A program made the translations under genes and the position numbers. From contig NZ_LT732548.1 of the NCBI RefSeq assembly GCF_900155685.1, positions 2,535,466-2,599,465 on the forward strand: a DNA stretch of 64,000 nt, in the 5' to 3' direction. A model generated the notes under the pieces. It saw only the letters and a program-made list of their open reading frames with translations. It was not told where the DNA came from and did no database searches. Below, piece by piece: positions 58,456-64,000 of this stretch (position 1 is its first letter; each line of letters opens with the position of its first letter). This DNA comes from Paenibacillus bouchesdurhonensis (GTDB lineage Bacteria > Bacillota > Bacilli > Paenibacillales > Paenibacillaceae).

Positions 58456-59657
58456 AAGTTCTTGTAATTAACGCGGGAAGCTCTTCCCTAAAATACCAAC
58501 TGTATGACATGACGGATGAATCCGTATTGGCTAAAGGTCTAGTTGAGCGGATTGGCATGGATTCCTCGATTCTTACTCATAAGCCGACAGGCAAAGAAGA
58601 GGTAACCGAAGTTAGCGAAATTCTAGAGCATACGACAGCGATTCGTAAGGTGCTGGAGAAGCTGACCGATAAGGAGCACGGCGTGTTGGAATCGGTGGAG
58701 GAAATTCAAGCCGTAGGACACCGCGTCGTTCATGGAGGAGAATTCTTTAAGGGCTCTGCTCTCGTCACCGGAGAAGTTAAATCGGAAATTCGCCGCTTGT
58801 TTGATCTGGCGCCGCTCCACAATCCGCCTGCGATCATGGGGATTAACGCTGCTGAGAAGAACATGCCGGGCGTTCCTCAGGTCGTAGCTTTCGATACGGC
58901 GTTTCATCAAACGATGGAGGAGAAGGTGTATTTATACCCGATCCCTAAAGTATTATATAAGAAGCATCGCGTACGCCGCTACGGAGCCCATGGCACATCC
59001 CACGACTACGTGAGCAAGGCTGCAGCTTCCTTCCTGGAGCGTCCGATCGAAGATCTGAAGATCATTACATGCCATATCGGTAACGGTGCCAGCTTGACGG
59101 CCGTTCAAGACGGTGTATCGGTCGATACCTCGATGGGGCTAACCCCGCTTGAAGGTCTTATGATGGGGACGCGCAGCGGCGACCTGGATCCTGCAGTCGT
59201 CACGTTCGTGATGAACAAGGAGGAACTGTCCCTCAGCGAAGTGAATTCCATGCTTAACAAGCACAGTGGACTATTAGCGATTTCCGGCAGCAGCAGCGAC
59301 ATGCGGGATATTACCGATGGGCTGGAAGCCGGCGAGCCGAACGAGACGCTTGCCTTCGAAATGTATGAGTATCGTTTGCGCAAATACATTGGCTCTTATG
59401 CTGCAGCAATGAACGGTGTTGATGTGATTGTATTTACAGCAGGAGTGGGCGAGAACTCGGCGATTGTACGCGAGAAGGTATGCGAGAACCTGACTTATCT
59501 GGGCGTTGAAATTGACCCTGAGCTGAACAAGATCCGTTCCGGAGATCCGCGTCGTATTTCCACGCCGAACTCCAAGATAGAGGTGCTTGTCATTCCTACG
59601 AACGAGGAACTCGTCATTGCTCGGGATACGCATCGTATCGTTAAAGAAGGGCAATAA
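58452..59657 (+). CDS. ackA: Acetate kinase
   Basis: Makes ATP and acetate from acetyl-phosphate. The 401-residue protein has the ASKHA start VLVINAGSSSLKYQLYDM, a HRVVHGGEFF motif, the FDTAFHQTME segment, GAHGTSHDYV, TCHIGNGASLTAV and the GLMMGTRSGDLDP motif. ATG 58452 overlaps hbd. No pta gene is in the window. Confidence 0.97.
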   Translation: MKVLVINAGSSSLKYQLYDMTDESVLAKGLVERIGMDSSILTHKPTGKEEVTEVSEILEHTTAIRKVLEKLTDKEHGVLESVEEIQAVGHRVVHGGEFFKGSALVTGEVKSEIRRLFDLAPLHNPPAIMGINAAEKNMPGVPQVVAFDTAFHQTMEEKVYLYPIPKVLYKKHRVRRYGAHGTSHDYVSKAAASFLERPIEDLKIITCHIGNGASLTAVQDGVSVDTSMGLTPLEGLMMGTRSGDLDPAVVTFVMNKEELSLSEVNSMLNKHSGLLAISGSSSDMRDITDGLEAGEPNETLAFEMYEYRLRKYIGSYAAAMNGVDVIVFTAGVGENSAIVREKVCENLTYLGVEIDPELNKIRSGDPRRISTPNSKIEVLVIPTNEELVIARDTHRIVKEGQ

Positions 59658-59695
59658 AACGCATAAATCAGCACAGATAGAGGAGATGTTCATGC

Positions 59696-60991
59696 ATGGC
59701 GAACAAAACGGTGATTCGTCAGGTTAACGAGCATGTCGGTGAAACGGTTGTCATCGGCAGCTGGTTAAACAATAAACGCTCAAGCGGTAAAATTCAATTT
59801 CTGCAGCTGCGCGACGGCACGGGCTATATCCAAGCTGTCGTCGTTAAGAGCGAAGTATCCGAAGAGACATGGAATGCGGCCAAAAGCTTGACGCAGGAAT
59901 CATCACTTTACGTGACAGGCGTCATTCGGGAGGAGCCGCGCAGCCAATCTGGCTACGAAATGACGGTTACGGAACTTGAAATCATTCACTTGACAGAAAA
60001 TTATCCGATTACACCAAAAGAGCATGGCGTCGATTTTCTGATGGATCATCGCCATTTGTGGCTGCGATCCCAGAAGCAGCGGGCGATCATGGTCATCCGT
60101 GCGGAAATTATCAGAGCGATTCAAGAGTTTTTCGATCAGAACAACTTTACGCTCGTAGACCCGCCGATTCTGACCCCTACCTCAGCGGAAGGAACAACGA
60201 ACCTGTTCCATACGAAATATTTCGATGAGGATGCTTATCTGACTCAAAGCGGTCAGCTCTACATGGAGGCTGCAGCGATGGCGCTGGGCAAGGTGTATTC
60301 CTTCGGCCCAACGTTCCGGGCGGAGAAATCCAAGACACGCCGTCACTTGATCGAATTCTGGATGATTGAGCCGGAAATGGCTTTTACCGATCATGAGGAG
60401 AGCCTTGTCGTTCAGGAGCAGTTCGTTACGCATGTTGTCCAGTCCGTATTGAAAAATTGTCGAGCCGAGCTAGAGGCGGTAGGCCGCGATATTTCCAAGC
60501 TGGAAAGCATCCAGGCTCCATTCCCGCGGATTACTTATGATGAAGCTATCGAGTTTCTGCATAGCAAGGACTTCGATATTCCTTGGGGAGAAGACTTCGG
60601 TGCGCCTCATGAGACGGCGATTGCCGAGCAATATGATAAACCAGTGTTTATAACGCATTATCCCGCTGGAATTAAGGCCTTCTATATGAAGCCTGATCCT
60701 AATCGTCCAGAGGTCGTGCTTTGCGCGGACATGATCGCTCCTGAAGGCTACGGAGAGATCATTGGCGGTTCGCAGCGGATTGACGATCCGGAGTTGATGG
60801 AAGCCCGCTTTAAAGAGCACGAGCTATCGCCGGAAACGTACCAATGGTACCTTGATCTGCGCAAGTATGGTTCAGTCCCGCATTCCGGCTTTGGACTCGG
60901 GCTGGAACGGACTGTAGCTTGGATTTGCGGACTCGATCACGTTCGCGAGACGATTCCGTTCCCACGGATGTTGTACCGTCTTTATCCGTAA
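59696..60991 (+). CDS. asnS: Asparaginyl-tRNA synthetase
   Basis: Class IIb aminoacyl-tRNA synthetase. The 431-residue protein has an N-terminal OB-fold anticodon domain ([24 protein letters not shown], cited as [15 protein letters not shown]), motif 2 ([21 protein letters not shown], cited as [16 protein letters not shown]) and motif 3 [18 protein letters not shown] 59696 follows AGAGGAG. Its neighbours are ackA and dnaD; in B. subtilis aspB precedes asnS, but that gene is absent here. Confidence 0.97.
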   Translation: MANKTVIRQVNEHVGETVVIGSWLNNKRSSGKIQFLQLRDGTGYIQAVVVKSEVSEETWNAAKSLTQESSLYVTGVIREEPRSQSGYEMTVTELEIIHLTENYPITPKEHGVDFLMDHRHLWLRSQKQRAIMVIRAEIIRAIQEFFDQNNFTLVDPPILTPTSAEGTTNLFHTKYFDEDAYLTQSGQLYMEAAAMALGKVYSFGPTFRAEKSKTRRHLIEFWMIEPEMAFTDHEESLVVQEQFVTHVVQSVLKNCRAELEAVGRDISKLESIQAPFPRITYDEAIEFLHSKDFDIPWGEDFGAPHETAIAEQYDKPVFITHYPAGIKAFYMKPDPNRPEVVLCADMIAPEGYGEIIGGSQRIDDPELMEARFKEHELSPETYQWYLDLRKYGSVPHSGFGLGLERTVAWICGLDHVRETIPFPRMLYRLYP

Positions 60992-61070
60992 AAGGACTCT
61001 AGCCCGGAAGTCATTCATCGTTATACAATATTAGTACGGGTTGGCAAGAGGATAGGAAAGGTGAGGACGT

Positions 61071-61769
61071 ATGGCATTAACCGAAGGCTGGAAGGTGTGG
61101 GCCAAAGGAGTCGCTTATAGTATGGAAACCGGCGTTGTTCATGTGCCGGTTTCTCTGCTGACCCATTACCGGAAACTCGGTTTAAGTGATTCAGAAGTTA
61201 TGCTTCTTCTGCAATTGGTCGCCTATAAGCAGATGGAGCATAATGATTTTCCTTCGATAGATCAGCTTGAGGAGCGGATGGGAGGAGCGCCTGGAGAGGT
61301 CTCCTCCGTCATCCAGCGTCTGATGAAGGATCACTTCATCAGCATTGATGTTGAGCTTGATGAGCGAACTGGCATCCAATTTGAAAGCTATAACCTGACG
61401 GGGATGTATGAACGTCTTGCCCATTGCATTGCTGAAGAACGCGCAGCAATGCGGCAGCGCACAAGTCAACGGGAGCGTGAGAATGCTGCTGCTCAGCAGG
61501 AGGTAAACGAGCGGAATTTATTCGTCATTTTTGAGAAGGAATTCGCGAGACCCCTGTCACCGATGGAATGCGAGACGATTTCCGGCTGGGTAGATCAGGA
61601 CGGATATCCAGAGGAGCTTATTTTGCTCGCATTAAAAGAAGCCGTCTTTGCTGGTAAGGTGCATTTTCGCTATATCGATCGAATTTTGCTAGAATGGAGC
61701 CGCAACCGTGTACAGACGGTTGAGGATGCGAAGGCATATGCTCAGAAATTCCGGAGCATGGGGCGCTAG
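61071..61769 (+). CDS. dnaD: DNA replication initiation protein DnaD
   Basis: Primosome component for DnaA-dependent initiation and restart. The 232-residue protein has the DDBH1 domain (VPVSLLTHYRKLGLSDSEVMLLLQL, cited as YRKLGLSDSEVMLLL) and the C-terminal DDBH2 domain with FEKEFARPLSPMECETI and the YxxxIL-type end RYIDRILLEWSRN. ATG 61071 follows AAGGTGAGG. In B. subtilis nth follows dnaD; here an ATP-grasp gene does. Confidence 0.94.
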   Translation: MALTEGWKVWAKGVAYSMETGVVHVPVSLLTHYRKLGLSDSEVMLLLQLVAYKQMEHNDFPSIDQLEERMGGAPGEVSSVIQRLMKDHFISIDVELDERTGIQFESYNLTGMYERLAHCIAEERAAMRQRTSQRERENAAAQQEVNERNLFVIFEKEFARPLSPMECETISGWVDQDGYPEELILLALKEAVFAGKVHFRYIDRILLEWSRNRVQTVEDAKAYAQKFRSMGR

Positions 61770-61803
61770 GCTCCTTATGCTGTCTAATATGTTTCAAGCA
61801 AAG

Positions 61804-61873
61804 AACCTCTTCTTAAGAGAGTGGCAACGAGTTGTTTTCAGAGCTGCCAAATCTCTCCAAGGAGAGGTTTTTC
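61804..61873 (+). terminator. Terminator with alternative pairings between dnaD and the ATP-grasp gene
   Basis: A terminator hairpin CTCTCC / GGAGAG (61853-61858, 61861-61866) is followed by TTTTT. Upstream, AGAGAG-TGGCA (61816-61826) can pair with TGCCA-aa-TCTCT (61845-61856), using the terminator's 5' arm, and AACCTCT (61804-61810) can pair with AGAGGTT (61863-61869), using its 3' arm. The region could be an attenuator or just a nested terminator. Confidence 0.7.
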
Positions 61874-61907
61874 TTTCTCACTCACTATGAAATATGTTAT
61901 GTTTTAA

Positions 61908-61936
61908 TTGCTTCACTAGGACATATAGACCATATT
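61908..61936 (+). promoter_or_regulatory. Promoter of the ATP-grasp gene
   Basis: TTGCTT (61908-61913) and CATATT (61931-61936) at 17 bp, 41 bp before the start codon. Moderate match. Confidence 0.45.
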
Positions 61937-61976
61937 AATTCAGTGTATGTATTTAGAAGATCGGGAGGAAAATGTC

Positions 61977-62885
61977 ATGAAAGGCTGGATCATATACAAG
62001 AATGCATCCAATGAAGTGAAGCCCGAAACATTTGAACTGATGCGTCTGCTGCAAGAGGCAGGGAAGCACAATATGGAAGTGCGTGTTTTTTCTCCGGAGC
62101 AGTTCGAGCTCGTCGTAACCCGTGATGACCGCAAGAGCGTGATGGTCGACGGTGAAGTGCTGCAATTACCGGATTTTGTGCTGCCGCGCATGGGGGCTGG
62201 AACGAATTATTTCGGTCTCGCGTTGATCCGGCATCTGGAAAGATTGGGTGTAAAAACATTTAATTCTTCGCAGAGCATCGAGACTGTAAAAGATAAAATG
62301 TACACTCTGCAAATCTTAGCGGAACACAATCTACCGGTTCCAAAGACAATGCTTATTCGTTCAAAGGTCGATGTGGAGCTTGTGGACAAGCATTTAGGAT
62401 TTCCTGTAGTCGTGAAGACCATTTCCGGCTCTCAGGGCTGCGGGGTGTTCTTAGCTGAGACCAAGAATAAGTTTATCGATTTGCTCGAAATGATCAGTGC
62501 ATATAAAGAGGACGCTACGATGATTCTGCAGGAGTTCGTCGAGACGAGCAGGGGGAAAGATCTGCGGGTGCTTACGATCGGAGGACGAGCAGTAGCCGCG
62601 ATGAAACGTCATTCCGGCAGCGACAGCTTTAAGGCGAATTTTTCGCGAGGCGGGCTAGTGGAGCCCTATGAAATTACGCCGGAAATCGAGTGGCTGGCGT
62701 TGGAAACGTCACGGATACTGAATTTGGATATCGCTGGGATTGATCTTCTATTCGACGGCGACCACTATAAAATATGCGAAGCCAATTCTTCACCAGGTTT
62801 TGAAGGATTGGAATCCTGCTGTAATGTGAATATCGCCGAGGAAATCTATAATTTTCTCAGAGTGCGTATTCATCGCTATAACTAG
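61977..62885 (+). CDS. ATP-grasp ligase, RimK-like
   Basis: A protein of about 302 residues with the ATP-grasp fold of the RimK family (amino-acid ligases such as glutamate ligases). The lid and ATP site are seen in FPVVVKTISGSQGCGVFLAE, MILQEFVETSRGKDLRVL and FSRGGLVEPYEI; metal ligands in AGIDLLFDG and ICEANSSPGFEGLE. The substrate is unknown; peptide tail or small-molecule ligation is typical. ATG 61977 follows TCGGGAGGAA. The gene is monocistronic. Confidence 0.85.
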   Translation: MKGWIIYKNASNEVKPETFELMRLLQEAGKHNMEVRVFSPEQFELVVTRDDRKSVMVDGEVLQLPDFVLPRMGAGTNYFGLALIRHLERLGVKTFNSSQSIETVKDKMYTLQILAEHNLPVPKTMLIRSKVDVELVDKHLGFPVVVKTISGSQGCGVFLAETKNKFIDLLEMISAYKEDATMILQEFVETSRGKDLRVLTIGGRAVAAMKRHSGSDSFKANFSRGGLVEPYEITPEIEWLALETSRILNLDIAGIDLLFDGDHYKICEANSSPGFEGLESCCNVNIAEEIYNFLRVRIHRYN

Positions 62886-63008
62886 CTTTAAATGGTTAAA
62901 CGGTTGCTACGCTGCAAGGGCGGGCAAGACCGAATACGAAGTTGATGCAGCAGTGGCATGATAACAATAACATAGCAATACCGAGCGGTTGCATTGCAAG
63001 GGGATAAA

Positions 63009-63045
63009 GACGCTAGCGATTACCGAAATCGTCAGCGTCTTTTTT
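63009..63045 (+). terminator. Intrinsic terminator before the second ECF sigma gene
   Basis: Stem GACGCT-x-GCGATT / AATCGT-x-AGCGTC (63009-63021, 63027-63039), one mismatch, then six T at 63040-63045. A TTG overlapping the T run cannot be the start of the next gene. Confidence 0.92.
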
Positions 63046-63136
63046 GCGAATAAGAAGTTTCAAATCTTTTTTTATAAAATATGCAGGGGCTGTGCAAGGC
63101 GGCTTCGTCTATATATATGGGAAGGAGGGGAGAGTC

Positions 63137-63685
63137 ATTGAGGAAAAAGCGCTTATTCTAAAAATACAGCAGGGCGATCGCGGAGCATTTCGCGATTTGG
63201 TGAAGGAATACGGCACGTATATATACCGGATTGCTTATTCTGTTCTTCATGATGCGAAGGAAGCCGAGGACGCTTCTCAGGAAATATTTTTGCAAATTTA
63301 CAAATCTCTCCCCGGATATCGCTATGAAGGCTTTAAAACCTGGTTGACGCGCATTGCAATTCATAAATCGATCGATTTGAAGCGGAAGCGGGATCGCCGC
63401 AAAGAGGAGCAATGGGATCCTGCGGAAGTATTACATATTGCGCCAGTTCAAGAGGACGTTACTTTACAGAAATTATTGGATGAGGAGCGTAAGGTTCGGC
63501 TTCGAATCCGGATCAGGGAGCTGCCTCCAGGGCATCGTGACATTATTACAGCATTTTATTTAGAAGGAAAAAGCTATGACGATATTGCTGCAGAACAGTC
63601 TATTGCTGTGAAATCAGTAGAATCGAGGCTGTACCGGGCGAGGTCTTGGATTCGAGAGCATTGGAAGGAGGAGGAATGGCGATGA
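63137..63685 (+). CDS. ECF-type RNA polymerase sigma factor, possible AUU start
   Basis: A sigma factor of about 182 residues. Region 2: FRDLVKEYGTYIYRIAYS, AEDASQEIFLQIYKSLP and FKTWLTRIAIHKSIDLKR. Region 4: LPPGHRDIITAFYLEGKSYDDIA and VKSVESRLYRARSW. No ATG, GTG or TTG lies at a good place in frame. The strong site GAAGGAGGGG (63121-63130) has ATT at 63137 with 6 bp spacing, and starting there gives the usual ECF beginning (EEKALILKIQQGD). The alternative is GTG 63092 with a weak site. It overlaps its anti-sigma partner by 4 bp. Confidence 0.85.
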   Translation: MEEKALILKIQQGDRGAFRDLVKEYGTYIYRIAYSVLHDAKEAEDASQEIFLQIYKSLPGYRYEGFKTWLTRIAIHKSIDLKRKRDRRKEEQWDPAEVLHIAPVQEDVTLQKLLDEERKVRLRIRIRELPPGHRDIITAFYLEGKSYDDIAAEQSIAVKSVESRLYRARSWIREHWKEEEWR

Positions 63686-64000
63686 ATGAAAGAGAGCTGC
63701 ACAAAGATAAAGACAGAGTTGAAGATAAAGATAGAGATGGAGATAGATACGGCGGTAAAGCTGATCGCATTATGGATCAACAATGTATCTGGGACAAATA
63801 CATCCTTGGTGAGCTGGATGAGCAGCAGACAAAGCACGCCGAGTCATTACTTGTACATGATCTCTGTGCACTCGAAGCATACATGACTGCGCTATCCAGC
63901 CTCGAAGAGACGCTACCGGAGCTGCAGGAGGAGGATGCATTCATCGAAGCGTTGATGCTTAAGCTGCCTGCTCCAAGTGAAGTGCAGCAAGCGAAGGGAG
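63682..64000 (+). CDS. Probable anti-sigma factor, N-terminal part, cut by window edge
   Basis: The frame from ATG 63682 stays open to the last base of the window, giving 106 residues so far. It overlaps the sigma gene stop (ATGA) after GGAGGAGGAATGG. The first 30 residues are an unusually charged stretch of Lys/Asp/Arg repeats, mirrored in a low-complexity DNA run (63705-63755). From about residue 35 the pattern W-x-x-Y-x-x-GEL followed by SLLVHDLCALEAYM resembles the zinc-finger anti-sigma head, but the HxxxCxxC set is reduced to H-x2-C, so zinc binding is doubtful. The membrane part, if any, lies outside. Confidence 0.7.
   Translation, partial: MNERELHKDKDRVEDKDRDGDRYGGKADRIMDQQCIWDKYILGELDEQQTKHAESLLVHDLCALEAYMTALSSLEETLPELQEEDAFIEALMLKLPAPSEVQQAKG

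Noticed and set aside
63044-63136. Longer N-terminus for the second sigma factor from TTG 63044
   Set aside because: The codon lies in the T run of an intrinsic terminator and would be at the very end of the upstream transcript; the strong ribosome site is at 63121-63130.
63705-63755. Purine-rich repeat as a CRISPR or satellite
   Set aside because: The units are short and irregular and stay in frame inside a coding sequence overlapping the sigma gene.
2-64000. Many overlapping open frames of 60-250 codons on the minus strand and in alternate + frames, for example 5751-6080, 12516-13292, 20162-21085, 35547-36218 and 51436-52170
   Set aside because: Each lies opposite or inside a gene with clear family motifs, lacks a ribosome site and shows no motif of its own. 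They are expected from codon bias in this base composition.

Overview
The window comes from a spore-forming, Gram-positive Firmicute, most likely Paenibacillus or a close relative in the Paenibacillaceae. The evidence is sporulation genes (spoIVA, a spoVIF-like gene, ypjB), bacillithiol genes (bshA, bshB1), TRAP (mtrB), a qcrABC menaquinol oxidase, strong AGGAGG-type ribosome binding sites with many GTG/TTG starts, and gene order. From memory, the order follows Bacillus subtilis closely: gpsA-yphE-yphF-spoIVA-hbs-mtrB-hepS-menG-hepT-ndk-cheR-aroF-aroB-aroH-trpEDCFBA-hisC-tyrA ... ypiB-ypiF-qcrABC-ypjA-ypjB-ypjC-ypjD-dapB-mgsA-bshB1-bshA-cca-birA-panBCD-dinG-ypmB-asnS-dnaD. All genes but one (a YitT-family gene) lie on the + strand. 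I see no rRNA, tRNA, CRISPR array, prophage or insertion sequence.

Layout. 1-4.5 kb: end of der, phospholipid genes plsY and gpsA, a SpoVIF-like gene, YphE/YphF-like membrane proteins, a nucleotidyltransferase-fold protein and a 2Fe-2S ferredoxin. 4.8-6.3 kb: spoIVA. 6.4-10.2 kb: a three-gene CUT2-type sugar ABC importer that I do not expect at this place in B. subtilis. 10.3-11.6 kb: HU, TRAP and an unknown secreted or anchored protein. 11.8-16.7 kb: a menaquinone cluster in which hepS-menG and hepT flank a UbiA prenyltransferase, a UbiX-like protein and MqnA, indicating the futalosine route. 16.8-21.2 kb: ndk, cheR and aroC-aroB-aroH. 21.2-30 kb: a TRAP-attenuated trp leader followed by trpEDCFBA, hisC and tyrA.

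30-34.9 kb is the least conserved stretch: a compact promoter-to-terminator unit that looks like an orphan small RNA with a CcpA (cre) site, an ECF sigma/anti-sigma pair, a histidine phosphatase, an unknown 362-aa protein, a gamma-carbonic anhydrase, an IDEAL-domain protein and a YpiF-like protein. 35-49 kb: qcrABC, ypjA, ypjB, yitT (minus strand), ypjD, dapB, mgsA, bshB1, bshA, cca, birA and panBCD, the last behind a long structured leader. 49-62 kb: a TPR protein, dinG, rex, an MtaD-like deaminase, YpmB/TseB, a hypothetical protein, a short FtsH-like protease, a 3-hydroxyacyl-CoA dehydrogenase with ackA, asnS and dnaD. 62-64 kb: an ATP-grasp ligase and a second ECF sigma factor with a partial anti-sigma gene cut by the window edge.

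How the parts fit: AroC/AroB feed chorismate to TrpE, AroH/TyrA and MqnA, so aromatic amino acids and menaquinone draw on one precursor. HepS/HepT and MenG complete menaquinone, which QcrABC oxidises. TRAP, encoded 10 kb upstream, has an obvious target in the trp leader: eight (G/T)AG triplets at exact 5-nt period, plus an antiterminator that would compete with an intrinsic terminator. The most novel-looking items are the cre-linked orphan sRNA candidate at about 30.08 kb, the panB leader with mutually exclusive hairpins, and a sigma factor that may start at AUU.
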